Shown in pieces: positions 15,917 to 24,264 of a stretch of DNA of 55,946 nucleotides. Location: contig NZ_BMPI01000045.1 of assembly GCF_014647515.1 (NCBI RefSeq), positions 41,554-97,499 on the forward strand, read 5' to 3'. Within the stretch, counting starts at the first letter, position 1. The number at the start of each line of letters is the position of its first letter. The stretch comes from Dactylosporangium sucinum. Lineage in GTDB: Bacteria; Actinomycetota; Actinomycetes; Mycobacteriales; Micromonosporaceae. A program made the position numbers and the translations under genes. The notes under the pieces are model-generated. The model searched no databases and had not been told where the DNA came from. It saw only the letters and a list, made by a program, of their open reading frames with translations.

Positions 15917-16855
15917 GTGCTCAGCGACCCGACCCCGACCACGCGCGTGCTCTACCTCGCCGGGTGGGGCCGCAGCGGCAGCACGCTCGCCGAGAGCCTG
16001 CTCGACCAGGTGCCGGGCCTGGTCGGGGTCGGCGAGGTCAAGTTCCTGTGGGAGCGCGGCCTGCAGCAGAACCGCCGGTGCAGCTGCGGCACCTCGCTGC
16101 GCTCCTGCCCGTTCTGGGTCGACGTGCTCACCGAGGCCTACGGCGGCATCCCCGGCGACGACGAGGTCGAGCGGCTCGACGCCGCCTCCCGCCGGTTCCG
16201 GACCCGGCACCTGCCCGGGCTGCTGCTGCGGTCACCGGAGCGAACCGACCCGGACGGGCTGGGCTGGTACTACGACCGGCTGCGCCGCCTCTACGCGGCC
16301 GTCGCCGCGGTCAGCGGCGCCCGGACCGTGGTGGACTCCTCGAAGTTCCCGTCGTACCTCACCGCACTGCTCCAGACGCCCGGCCTGGACCTGCGGGTCG
16401 CGCACATCGTCCGCGACCCGCGCGCGGTCGCGTACTCGTGGCAGCGGCACAAGCACGACCCCGACGCCCCCGGCGGCGCGCAGATGCCGCGCATGCACCC
16501 CGGCTTCACCGCCCTGTACTGGTCGGCCTGGAACCTCGCCACCGAGCGCATCGCCCGCCGCGCCGGCCTGCCCTACCTGCGGTTCCGCTACGAGGACCTG
16601 GTCGCCGACCCGGCCGGGACGCTCGGCGCGATCGTCGACCTGGGCGGCGAGCCCGGCGCCGTGCTGCCGTTCGGCGCCGACGGGCCGCTCGTGGGCCGCA
16701 CCCACCAGGTGTCGGGCAACCCGATGCGGTTGCGGTCCGCCGCGGTACCGCTGCGCCTCGACGACGAGTGGACCACGCACATGCCGCCGCGGCACCGGTA
16801 CCTCACCGGCGCCGTCACCGTCCCCCTGCGCCACCGGTACGGCTACCGCCGGTAA
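15917..16855 (+). CDS. PAPS-dependent sulfotransferase family protein
   Basis: 312 residues from GTG 15917. GWGRSGSTLAESLLDQ near residues 17-32 is the 5'-phosphosulfate-binding loop, VVDSSK near 140 and RVAHIVRDPRAVAYSW near 155-170 form the 3'-phosphate-binding region. RFRYEDLVADPAGTL further on is also conserved in sulfotransferases. A Cys-rich stretch (RRCSCGTSLRSCPFW) could be structural. The acceptor is unknown; the adjacent LCP gene makes a cell-envelope glycan or a secondary metabolite plausible, but this is inference. Confidence 0.88.
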   Translation: MLSDPTPTTRVLYLAGWGRSGSTLAESLLDQVPGLVGVGEVKFLWERGLQQNRRCSCGTSLRSCPFWVDVLTEAYGGIPGDDEVERLDAASRRFRTRHLPGLLLRSPERTDPDGLGWYYDRLRRLYAAVAAVSGARTVVDSSKFPSYLTALLQTPGLDLRVAHIVRDPRAVAYSWQRHKHDPDAPGGAQMPRMHPGFTALYWSAWNLATERIARRAGLPYLRFRYEDLVADPAGTLGAIVDLGGEPGAVLPFGADGPLVGRTHQVSGNPMRLRSAAVPLRLDDEWTTHMPPRHRYLTGAVTVPLRHRYGYRR

Positions 16856-16906
16856 CTCCTCAACCGCACCCGTCGCCTGCCGATCCTGCTACGGGAGGAG
16901 GCGCGC

Positions 16907-18052
16907 ATGGGTCGGCGGGTCGCACTCGTCGCGGTGCTCACCGCGGCCGTCCTGGCCGGCGGCGGCACCCTCGCCTGGCGGCACTACGCCGGCGGGGTCG
17001 AGCAGCTCGACCTGCTCGGCGACGCCGCGCGGGGCGGCGACGGGCCGCGGGAGATCACCATCGAGTCGGCGCCGCGCGTGTCCGGCGGGCCGGCGCCCGG
17101 GCGCACCCCGCGGCTCAGCCAGGAGCAGCTCGACCGGCAGCCGGGCCGCAACATCCTGCTCGTCGGCATCGACGCCCGCCCGGCCGAGGCCGAGGCCGGC
17201 TCCCGGGCCGACTCGGTGATCATCCTGCACGTCGCCGCGTCCGGGGAGCGCGGCTTCCTGATCTCGCTGCCCCGCGACACCCGCGTCGAGATCCCCGGCC
17301 ACGGCACCGACAAGCTCAACGCCGCCTTCGCGCTCGGCAGCCGCGAAGGCGGCGGCACCTCGAGGGCCGGCGGGTTCGAGCTGCTCGCGCTCACCGTGCA
17401 GCGGCTCACCGGCCTCGCGCTCGACGCCGGCGCGATCATCGACTTCGCCGGGCTGCGCGCCGTGGTCGACGCCGTCGGCGGGGTCGACCTCTGCGTGGAC
17501 GTGGAGACGACCTCGGTGCACGTCGGGTGGGACGCGCAGGGCCGCGAGACCCCGCCGTACCGGCTGATCCCCCCGGACTTCCGCCCGGTCAAGATCCCCG
17601 GGGTGCGGGCCCAGGTCTACCCCGTCGGCTGCCGCCGCTTCGCCGGCTGGGAGGCCCTCGACTACGTGCGGCAGCGGGAGCTGCTGCCCGACGGCGACTA
17701 CGGCCGCCAGCGCCACCAGCAGCAGCTCCTGCTCGCGCTGGCCGACAAGGCCACCTCGGCGGGCGTGCTCGCCAACCCGTTCGCGCTGAACCGGGCCCTG
17801 ACCGCGGCCGGCGACTCGCTCACGTTCGACGGCAACGGCCGCTCGCTCACCGACTGGATCCTGCAACTGCACAACCTGCGCCCCGGCGACCTCACCATGC
17901 TGCGCACCAACGGCGGGCGGTTCAACACCGTCGCCGGCGGCCGCGCCTACGAGACGCTCGACGCCGCCACCCTGGAGCTGTTCGAGGACGCGCGGGCCGA
18001 CCGGCTCGACGCGTGGGTCGAGCGCTACCCGGACCGGGTCGTGCGGCCGTAA
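16907..18052 (+). CDS. LCP (LytR-CpsA-Psr) family cell-wall ligase
   Basis: 381 residues with an N-terminal membrane anchor (VALVAVLTAAVLAGGG) and an extracytoplasmic LCP domain. GRNILLVGIDAR, RADSVIILHV, SLPRDTRVEIPG, DKLNAAFALG and DYVRQRELLPDGDYGRQRHQQ are the family's conserved blocks and include the Arg and Asp residues that bind the polyprenyl-pyrophosphate head group. LCP enzymes attach lipid-linked glycopolymers such as teichoic-type polymers or arabinogalactan to peptidoglycan. It lies 51 bases after the sulfotransferase gene and 10 bases before the serine hydrolase. Confidence 0.95.
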   Translation: MGRRVALVAVLTAAVLAGGGTLAWRHYAGGVEQLDLLGDAARGGDGPREITIESAPRVSGGPAPGRTPRLSQEQLDRQPGRNILLVGIDARPAEAEAGSRADSVIILHVAASGERGFLISLPRDTRVEIPGHGTDKLNAAFALGSREGGGTSRAGGFELLALTVQRLTGLALDAGAIIDFAGLRAVVDAVGGVDLCVDVETTSVHVGWDAQGRETPPYRLIPPDFRPVKIPGVRAQVYPVGCRRFAGWEALDYVRQRELLPDGDYGRQRHQQQLLLALADKATSAGVLANPFALNRALTAAGDSLTFDGNGRSLTDWILQLHNLRPGDLTMLRTNGGRFNTVAGGRAYETLDAATLELFEDARADRLDAWVERYPDRVVRP

Positions 18053-18062
18053 CCTTCGAAGG

Positions 18063-19085
18063 ATGGAGCGGCTGGAGCAGGTCGCCGACGAGCTCGTCGC
18101 GTCCGGGGCGGAGTCCGGGCTGCAGGTCGCCGTGCGCCGCGACGGGGTGCCGGTCGCCGAGGTGGCCGCGGGCATCGGGCCGGACGCGCTGGTGCACACG
18201 TTCTCGATGGGCAAGGCCCTCATCGCCGCGGTCGTGCACGTCCTGGTCCACCACGGCGCGTTCGGCTACGACACCCCGCTCGCCGCGCTGTGGCCCGCCT
18301 TCGGGCGGCACGGCAAGGACACCGTCACGATCGGGCACGTGCTGACCCATGCCGCGGGGGTTCCGGCGGTACCGCCGCAGACCCGTCCGGAGGATCTGTG
18401 CGACTGGGACGGGATGTGTGCCCGGCTCGCCGACGCCGAGCCGTGGTGGCCCGCCGGGGAACGGACCGGCTACCACGGCCTCGCGTTCGGGTTCCTGGCC
18501 GGCGAGGCGGTCCGCCGGGCCGCCGCCGCCCCCGTCTCCCAGGTCCTCCGCGAGCTCGTCGCCGCCCCGCTGGGGCTGGAGGAGGAGCTGTGGTTCGGCC
18601 TGCCGCCCGACCGCCACCGGCGGCTCGCCCCGCTCGTCGACGGCTTCGACAACGGCCCGCCCGACGACGCGCCGCCGCTGCGGATCATGCCGCGGGCGCT
18701 GCTGCCGACCGCCGCGTTCGGCAACCGCCCGGACATCCTCGCCGCCGACATCCCGTCGGGCGGGACGATGACCGCCCGGGCCGCCGCCCGCCTCTACGCG
18801 GCCCTGCTCGACGGCAGCCTCATCCCGCCCGAGCAGCTCGCCGAGATCGCCGCCGTCCGCGTGGCGGGCACCGACGCCGTGTTCGGCAACCCGGCCCGCT
18901 GGGGCCTGGGTTTCGCCATCGGCCGCCCCGGCGCCGACACCGCGGACGCGTTCGGGATGGCCGGCGCCGGCGGCTCCTGGGGCTGGGTGGACCTGCCGAC
19001 CAGGACCGCGGTCGCCGTCGTCAAGACCCGCCTGTCACCCGACTTCGCGACCGCTTCCCGGGTGGCCGCGATCGTCCATGATTAG
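18063..19085 (+). CDS. Class C beta-lactamase-like serine hydrolase
   Basis: 340 residues without signal peptide, so probably cytoplasmic. The nucleophile motif SMGK is at residues 48-51, and TGYHGLAFGFLAGEAVRR near 137 has the Tyr of the second motif in the EstB-type form (YH-G). WGWVDLPTRTAVAVVKTRL near the C-terminus takes the place of the KTG strand. These features fit carboxylesterase/lipase members of the beta-lactamase superfamily more than a true beta-lactamase. The gene follows the LCP gene by 10 bases and is convergent with the GNAT gene, sharing four bases. Confidence 0.88.
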   Translation: MERLEQVADELVASGAESGLQVAVRRDGVPVAEVAAGIGPDALVHTFSMGKALIAAVVHVLVHHGAFGYDTPLAALWPAFGRHGKDTVTIGHVLTHAAGVPAVPPQTRPEDLCDWDGMCARLADAEPWWPAGERTGYHGLAFGFLAGEAVRRAAAAPVSQVLRELVAAPLGLEEELWFGLPPDRHRRLAPLVDGFDNGPPDDAPPLRIMPRALLPTAAFGNRPDILAADIPSGGTMTARAAARLYAALLDGSLIPPEQLAEIAAVRVAGTDAVFGNPARWGLGFAIGRPGADTADAFGMAGAGGSWGWVDLPTRTAVAVVKTRLSPDFATASRVAAIVHD

Positions 19086-19801
19086 GCCCACCAGGTGGCG
19101 TCGACGATCTTCTCGAAGCCCAGCGACTCGTACAGCGGGCGGCCGAGCCTCGACGCGGTCAGCGTCATCGGGAGCGTGTCGTAGCGGCGCAGCATCGAGT
19201 GCATGATGGCCCTGGCGACGCCGCGCGAACGGTGCTGCGGCATCGTCGTCACCCAGTAGAGCCCGACGGTCTCGTCGTCCTGGATCGCCAGGCAGGCGCC
19301 GGCCGGCTGGTCGTCGATCGCGGCCACGAACAGCTCGACGCGGTCGAGGATCGCCTCGGGGAAGACCACGCCCGGCTGATACGGCTGGAAGTGCTCCAGG
19401 GCGAAGCCGTCCACGACGATCCGCTCGGCGACGCGCAGGCCGTCGAGGGAGGTGGCCTGCTCGACCTTCAGGGCCGGCTCGGGCCGCGGCCCGCCCGGGT
19501 AGCGGATCATGACCGGCAGCTGCCGGGCGCCGAGCCCCAGCGCGCTCATGTCGACCGTCCCGTAGGCGTCCTCGACCACCACCCGGCCGCCGCGCTGGTC
19601 CCGGGCCAGCGCGATGAGCTCGGACAGCTCGGCCCCGGACAGGTCCGGCACGAGGGTGAGCACCCGCAGGCCGGCGCGCTCGTCCCCGGAGACGGCCAGG
19701 AACCCGGGGCGGCGGACCAGCGCGTAGCCGCGGGCCTCGCCGACCGCGGTCCAGAAGGTGGCGGCGTTGCGCGTCGCGAGAGTGAGTGGCTCCGTTGGCA
19801 C
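19082..19801 (-). CDS. GNAT family N-acetyltransferase
   Basis: 239 residues. The C-terminal half is a GNAT fold: LFVAAIDDQPAGACLAIQDDE, YWVTTMPQHRSRGVARAIMHSML (acetyl-CoA loop, with QHRSRGVA) and GRPLYESLGFEKI. The N-terminal half contains DLSGAELSELIALARDQRGG and may be a second, degenerate GNAT-like domain. The acceptor is unknown. It diverges from the TetR gene at 19930, whose operator lies in the shared 128-base gap, so it might belong to that regulon. Confidence 0.85.
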   Translation of the reverse strand: MPTEPLTLATRNAATFWTAVGEARGYALVRRPGFLAVSGDERAGLRVLTLVPDLSGAELSELIALARDQRGGRVVVEDAYGTVDMSALGLGARQLPVMIRYPGGPRPEPALKVEQATSLDGLRVAERIVVDGFALEHFQPYQPGVVFPEAILDRVELFVAAIDDQPAGACLAIQDDETVGLYWVTTMPQHRSRGVARAIMHSMLRRYDTLPMTLTASRLGRPLYESLGFEKIVDATWWA

Positions 19802-19885
19802 AGGGCCAGACTAGGGCGTCGCCCGCCCCGGCCGCCGCCCCCGCGGTACGTGATGACCAGCGTCGATGCGTGTGAGATGATAAAC

Positions 19886-19901
19886 TGGAGGACAGCCTCC
19901 A
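19886..19901. promoter_or_regulatory. Probable TetR operator
   Basis: TGGAGG and CCTCCA flank a four-base centre (ACAG). GATAAA just upstream could serve as -10 element for the TetR gene. From memory, TetR regulators with this type of N-terminal domain often bind AAAC-GGAG/CTCC palindromes, which fits. Confidence 0.65.
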
Positions 19902-19929
19902 CAACGCTCGACCCGAGGGAACCGACACC

Positions 19930-20487
19930 GTGACCGAGCCGACACCCGCCGTGCGCCGCCCGCAGCGCGCGGACGCCCGGCGCAACTTCGACGCCCTGCT
20001 CGCCGCCGCCCGCGACGCCTTCGCCGAGATTGGCACCGGCGCCTCGCTGGAGGACATCGCCCGCCGGGCCGGCGTCGGCATCGGCACCCTGTACCGCAAC
20101 TTCCCCACCCGCCAGGACCTCTTCGACAGCGTGTACGTCGGCGAGATCGAGGACCTGTGCCGGGCCGCCGAGGAGGTCGCCGAGCTGCCGCCGTGGGAGG
20201 CGCTGACCGCCTGGCTGCGCCGGTTCGTCGCCTACGTGGCCACGAAGCGGGCCATCTCGGAGGCGCTCAACCGCGACTCGCAGATGATGCGCACCAGCCG
20301 CACGGCGATGTACTCGGCGGGGGAGCCGCTGCTCGTCCGCGCCCAGGCCGCCGGCGTCGCCCGCGCCGACCTCACCTTCGACGACCTGCTGCGGCTGGTC
20401 GCCGGCATCACCGGGGGCGGCTACGTCGACGAGGCCCAGCGCGAGCGGGTGCTGGCCGTCGCGCTCGACGGGGTTCGCCTCAGGTAG
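19930..20487 (+). CDS. TetR family transcriptional regulator
   Basis: 185 residues from GTG 19930. ARRNFDALLAAARDAFAEIG, SLEDIARRAGVGIGTLYRNFP and TRQDLFDSVY form the DNA-binding domain at about residues 17-65. The C-terminal part (WEALTAWLRRFVAYVATKR) is of the short TetR_C type found in this subfamily. A matching inverted repeat is located 28 bases before the start, implying autoregulation. The last codons (GVRLR then stop) are embedded in a 46-bp tandem repeat, so the C-terminus may vary among strains. Confidence 0.9.
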   Translation: MTEPTPAVRRPQRADARRNFDALLAAARDAFAEIGTGASLEDIARRAGVGIGTLYRNFPTRQDLFDSVYVGEIEDLCRAAEEVAELPPWEALTAWLRRFVAYVATKRAISEALNRDSQMMRTSRTAMYSAGEPLLVRAQAAGVARADLTFDDLLRLVAGITGGGYVDEAQRERVLAVALDGVRLR

Positions 20488-20578
20488 GCGGCCCGCGGCC
20501 GGCGCCCTCGGCCCGGGGTTCGCCTCGGGGTGGGCGGCCCGCGGCCGGCGCCCTCGGCCCGGGGTTCGCCTCGGGTAG
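20470..20578. repeat. 46-bp tandem repeat, about 2.4 copies
   Basis: The unit includes GGGGTTCGCCTC followed by GGCGGCCCGCGGCCGGCGCC; copies start near 20470, 20516 and 20562. The first copy overlaps the last codons of the TetR gene. It fills the gap before the 6-phosphogluconate dehydrogenase gene. Confidence 0.85.
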
Positions 20579-20685
20579 CAGGCGTGCGGCCGGGTAGCCT
20601 GGTCCGACGCGCGCTTCGAACGGCGGTCACGGGGCAGTGACGCCGGGAGAGGCGACTGCCAACGACTGGATGAGGTGCATCGTAG

Positions 20686-22122
20686 ATGTCCGACCTGGCG
20701 CAGATCGGCGTGACCGGCCTCGCGGTGATGGGCCGTAACCTGGCCCGGAACCTGGCCCGCAACGGTTACGCCGTCGCCGTGCACAATCGCTCGCCCGAGC
20801 GGACCCGCCGGCTCGTCGACGAGTTCGGCCACGAGGGGACGTTCGTGGCGAGCGAGTCCATGGCCGACTTCGTCGCCTCGCTCGCCCGTCCGCGGGCCGT
20901 CATCATCATGGTGAAGGCGGGCGGTCCGACCGATGCCGTCATCGACGAGCTCGTGCCGCTGCTGGAAGAAGGCGACATCGTCATCGACGCCGGCAACGCC
21001 CACTTCGCCGACACGCGCCGCCGCGAGCAGGCCCTCCGCGGGCACGGCCTGCACTTCGTCGGCACCGGCGTGTCGGGTGGCGAGGAGGGCGCCCTGCTGG
21101 GCCCGAGCATCATGCCCGGCGGTTCCCCCGAGTCGTATCGCACGCTCGGCCCCATGTTCGAGAAGATCTCGGCGAAGGTCGACGGCACCCCGTGCTGCAC
21201 GCACATCGGGCCGGACGGCGCCGGGCACTTCGTCAAGATGGTCCACAACGGCATCGAGTATGCGGACATGCAGCTCATCGCCGAGGCCTACGACCTGCTG
21301 CGGGCCGGCCTGGGCGCGACCCCGGCCGAGATCGCCGACATCTTCCGCACCTGGAACACCGGCGACCTCGAGTCGTTCCTCATCGAGATCACCGCCGACG
21401 TCCTCGGCCACGTCGACAACGAGACCGGCAAGGCGTTCGTCGACATCGTCCTCGACCAGGCCGAGCAGAAGGGCACCGGCCGCTGGACCGTGCAGAGCGC
21501 CCTCGACCTGGGCGTGCCCATCACCGGCATCGCCGAGGCCACCTTCGCCCGCTCCCTGTCCGGCCACGCCGACCAGCGCGAGGCGGCCCGCGCGGCCTTC
21601 GGCACCGACCGCGCCGCGATCGAGGTCACCGACCGCGACCAGTTCGTCGAGGACGTGCGCCGCGCCCTCTACGCGTCGAAGATCGTCGCCTACGCGCAGG
21701 GCTTCGACCACATCGAGGCCGGCAGCGCCGAGTTCGGTTGGGACATCGACCGCGGCAGCCTGGCCACGATCTGGCGCGGCGGCTGCATCATCCGGGCCCG
21801 TTTCCTCAACCGCATCCGCGAGGCCTACGACGAGAACCCCGGCCTGAAGAGCCTGATGGTGGCCCCGTATTTCGCCGCGGCCATCAACGACGGCGTCCCC
21901 AGCTGGCGCCGCGTCGTCATGGCCGCCGCCGAGGCGGGCATCCCGACCCCGGCGTTCTCGTCGTCGCTGTCCTACTTCGACGGCCTGCGCGCCGAGCGGC
22001 TGCCGGCGTCGCTGATCCAGGGCCTGCGGGACAACTTCGGCGCCCACACCTACCGCCGCACGGACCGCGACGGCACCTTCCACGTCGAGTGGGCGGGCGA
22101 CAAGAAGGAACACACCGCCTGA
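20686..22122 (+). CDS. gnd: 6-phosphogluconate dehydrogenase (decarboxylating)
   Basis: 478 residues, the full length of the long (GndA-type) enzyme. It oxidises 6-phosphogluconate to ribulose 5-phosphate and CO2 with NADP+ in the oxidative pentose phosphate pathway. GVTGLAVMGRNLARN at residues 8-22 is the dinucleotide fold, HNRSPERTR the NADP 2'-phosphate contact, GTGVSGGEEGA the substrate loop, and GHFVKMVHNGIEY contains the catalytic Lys and Asn. WRGGCIIRARFL belongs to the C-terminal helical domain. A possible partner, glucose-6-phosphate dehydrogenase, is 29 kb downstream. Confidence 0.97.
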   Translation: MSDLAQIGVTGLAVMGRNLARNLARNGYAVAVHNRSPERTRRLVDEFGHEGTFVASESMADFVASLARPRAVIIMVKAGGPTDAVIDELVPLLEEGDIVIDAGNAHFADTRRREQALRGHGLHFVGTGVSGGEEGALLGPSIMPGGSPESYRTLGPMFEKISAKVDGTPCCTHIGPDGAGHFVKMVHNGIEYADMQLIAEAYDLLRAGLGATPAEIADIFRTWNTGDLESFLIEITADVLGHVDNETGKAFVDIVLDQAEQKGTGRWTVQSALDLGVPITGIAEATFARSLSGHADQREAARAAFGTDRAAIEVTDRDQFVEDVRRALYASKIVAYAQGFDHIEAGSAEFGWDIDRGSLATIWRGGCIIRARFLNRIREAYDENPGLKSLMVAPYFAAAINDGVPSWRRVVMAAAEAGIPTPAFSSSLSYFDGLRAERLPASLIQGLRDNFGAHTYRRTDRDGTFHVEWAGDKKEHTA

Positions 22123-22189
22123 CCCGCAGCGGCCGGCACTCCGGCGCGCGCTGCCGCTGGCCGCTCCGCGCGGCTCGACGCCCAAACCG

Positions 22190-22412
22190 CGCCGGGTCCC
22201 GCGGGCCGCTGCGGCCGGGCTGGTCCGGCGGGCGGCTGCGGCCGCCGGCGGGCGGCTGGGGCCGGGCTGGCCGGGCCGGTCCGGCGGGCCGCTGCGGCCG
22301 GGTCGATCCCGCGGGCGGCTGCGGCCGGGCTGGTCCGGCGGGCTGCTGGGGCCGGGGTGCTGGGGCCGGTCCGGCGGGCCGCTGCGGCCGGGTCGGTCCC
22401 GCGGATGAGCGC
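22190..22412. repeat. Degenerate GC-rich tandem repeat, unit about 25 bp
   Basis: Multiple imperfect copies of a unit containing GGTCCGGCGGGC followed by GCTGCGGCCGGG. The whole stretch 22123-22500 lacks a gene. Open frames on either strand translate only to Ala/Arg/Pro/Gly repeats. Confidence 0.75.
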
Positions 22413-22443
22413 GTCCGGGTCCGGCGCGCGGTGCTCTTCATAT

Positions 22444-22501
22444 ACGTCGGTCGATCTACCCTCGTTTTCCGCGCCCGGCATGAGGGTAGATCGACCAACG
22501 T
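22444..22501. terminator. Long hairpin ending at the MFS stop codon (repeat family A, copy 1)
   Basis: Left arm ACGTCGGTCGATCTACCCTC (22444-22463) pairs with 22482-22501 with one mismatch across 20 bases; the loop is 18 bases. The right arm touches the TGA stop of the minus-strand MFS gene. The same arm sequence recurs at 28144-28203. Confidence 0.75.
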
Positions 22502-23814
22502 CAGTTCACAGCGACAGGTTGCACCGCCTCGACCTGGGGGCGGCGCAGGGCCAGCGCCGCGCCCAGCGCCGCGCACCCGGCCGTGATCCAGAACGCCGCG
22601 CCGAAGTGGGCGCCGTCCAGCACCAGCGTGAGGAGCGCCAGCGTCACGGCGCCCGACAGGTACTGGGACGTTGTCAGCAGGGCGGCCGCCGACGACTGGT
22701 GCGCCGGCGGTACATCCTGGGCGCCCAGAATGAACATCGACGTGTAGATCATGCCGTGCGCGAAACCGCTCACCAGCAGGCCGGGCAGCAGTCCGGTGAC
22801 GTAGGACCCGGTGCCACCCACCGCCAGCGTGGCCAGCCCGGCACAGGCCAGCGCGAAGGCGCCGGCCAGGGTCCGGGGTGTGCCGAGGCGGCGGATCGTC
22901 GCGCCCGTCGCGGAGCTGCCCAACGTCACCATCGCCGCCAGGGGCAGGAACGCGATGCCCGCCAGCAGGGGCTCGTAGCCGCGCAGCCGCTGCAGCAACA
23001 GCGTCACCACGTAGAACTCCGAGCCCACGCTCGCCATGTACAGGGCCGTGGCCGCGGCGCCCAGGCGCAGCGACGGCAGGCGCCGCAGGGAGCGGTCGAC
23101 CAGGACGGCGGCGGATGAGCGTTCGCCGGCCAGGAACGCCGCCGTGAGCAGGGCCGCCGCCACCAAGGCGACCAGGGCCCAGGCCGACGGGATGAGCGTC
23201 AGGGCCAGGACGAGCGACAGGGCCGCCCCGGTGCCGAGCAGCGAAGCGCGCAGGGGGAGCCGCTGCGCCGGCGACGGCCGCGACGCCAGCCACACCAGGG
23301 CGCCCACCGCGCAGAACACCGTCACCGGGACGTTCACCAGGAACGTCCAGCGCCAGCTCGCCCGGGTCAGCAGGCCGCCCAGCACCACGCCCGCGGCCAG
23401 CCCGGACGCGCCCACCGCGCCCCAGACCGACAGGGCGCGCGTGCGGGCCGGTCCGGCCGCGAACGACGTGCCGATGAGGCCCAGGATCGCCGGCTGCAGT
23501 AGCGCCGCGGCGACGCCCTGCGCGCCGCGGGCGGCCAGCAGGACGGCGCCGTCGCCGGCCAGGCCGCCGGCCACGCTCGCCACGCCGAACAGCGCGGTCG
23601 CCGCCACGAACAGCCGCGCGGCGCCGACGCGGTCGGCGAGGCGGCCGCCGACCAGCAGGAACCCCGCGAAGGGGACCGCGTACGCGCTGACCACCCACTG
23701 CGCCGTGCCCAGGTCGAGGCCCAGGTCGTCGGCGATGCCGGGCAGGGCGACGTAGACGATCGAGTAGTCCAGGGCCAGCAGGAACTGCGCCAGCGCGAGC
23801 ACCACGAGGTTCAT
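22501..23814 (-). CDS. MFS drug:H+ antiporter, DHA2-like
   Basis: 437 residues from ATG 23814 (an ATG at 23823 is in frame, but GAGG is better spaced for 23814). It has 12-14 hydrophobic helices. LDYSIVYVALPGIADDL in helix 1, WVVSAYAVPFAGFLLVGGRLADRVGAARLFV around the A motif (GGRLADRVG), and GVVLGGLLTRASWRWTFLVNVP as motif C support a multidrug-type exporter. It diverges from a MerR regulator, whose palindrome lies in the 60-base gap. Typical substrates are hydrophobic drugs or own metabolites. The stop codon is adjacent to a long hairpin. Confidence 0.93.
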   Translation of the reverse strand: MNLVVLALAQFLLALDYSIVYVALPGIADDLGLDLGTAQWVVSAYAVPFAGFLLVGGRLADRVGAARLFVAATALFGVASVAGGLAGDGAVLLAARGAQGVAAALLQPAILGLIGTSFAAGPARTRALSVWGAVGASGLAAGVVLGGLLTRASWRWTFLVNVPVTVFCAVGALVWLASRPSPAQRLPLRASLLGTGAALSLVLALTLIPSAWALVALVAAALLTAAFLAGERSSAAVLVDRSLRRLPSLRLGAAATALYMASVGSEFYVVTLLLQRLRGYEPLLAGIAFLPLAAMVTLGSSATGATIRRLGTPRTLAGAFALACAGLATLAVGGTGSYVTGLLPGLLVSGFAHGMIYTSMFILGAQDVPPAHQSSAAALLTTSQYLSGAVTLALLTLVLDGAHFGAAFWITAGCAALGAALALRRPQVEAVQPVAVN

Positions 23815-23828
23815 GTGGCGCATCCTCG

Positions 23829-23852
23829 GACGTTCACATTAGTGTGAAGGTC
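23829..23852. promoter_or_regulatory. Probable MerR operator between MFS and MerR genes
   Basis: The core is TTCACA and TGTGAA separated by four bases (23833-23848), with outer bases giving an imperfect 24-bp dyad. On the minus strand TTGACC, a -35-like element toward the MFS gene, overlaps its upstream edge, the layout expected for MerR activators. Confidence 0.7.
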
Positions 23853-23874
23853 AACCGGATTGGGGAAACGTCAC

Positions 23875-24258
23875 ATGCGCATCGGCGAGCTGGCCCGGCG
23901 CACGGGCACGCCGGCGCGGCTGCTGCGCTACTACGAGGAGCAGGGGCTGCTCACTCCCGGGCGGCTCGCGAACGGCTACCGCGACTACGGCGAGCACCTC
24001 GTCGGCCGGGTCCAGCAGATCCGCGGCCTGCTCGACGCCGGCCTGCCGACGCGGGTGATCAAGGACGTCCTGCCGTGCCTCGACACGCCCTGCGCGATCA
24101 CCATCTCCGACGCCGGGCCCGAGGTGGTCGACCTGCTCCGCCAGGAGCGCGACCGGATGGACGCGCGCATCGCCTGCCTGGCCCGCAACCGTGACGCCAT
24201 CGACGCCTACCTCGCCCGCGTCACCGGTGACAACCTTCCCGGCGGTCCAGGTCGTTGA
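23875..24258 (+). CDS. MerR family transcriptional regulator
   Basis: 127 residues from ATG 23875; a TTG at 23860 is an inferior alternative. MRIGELARRTGTPARLLRYYEEQGLL is the MerR winged helix with RYYEEQGLL exactly as in the family. ANGYRDYGEHLVGRVQQIRGLLDAGLP completes the domain. The C-terminal coiled coil (about residues 80-120) contains Cys at LPCLDTPC, which could bind a metal or ligand, although many drug-responsive MerR proteins also have Cys here. The divergent MFS exporter is the likely target. Confidence 0.92.
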   Translation: MRIGELARRTGTPARLLRYYEEQGLLTPGRLANGYRDYGEHLVGRVQQIRGLLDAGLPTRVIKDVLPCLDTPCAITISDAGPEVVDLLRQERDRMDARIACLARNRDAIDAYLARVTGDNLPGGPGR

Positions 24259-24264
24259 CCCGCC

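Noticed and set aside
22050..22481. Minus-strand open frame of 143 codons
   Set aside because: It translates GC-rich repeats and the antisense of gnd; Ala/Arg/Pro composition only.
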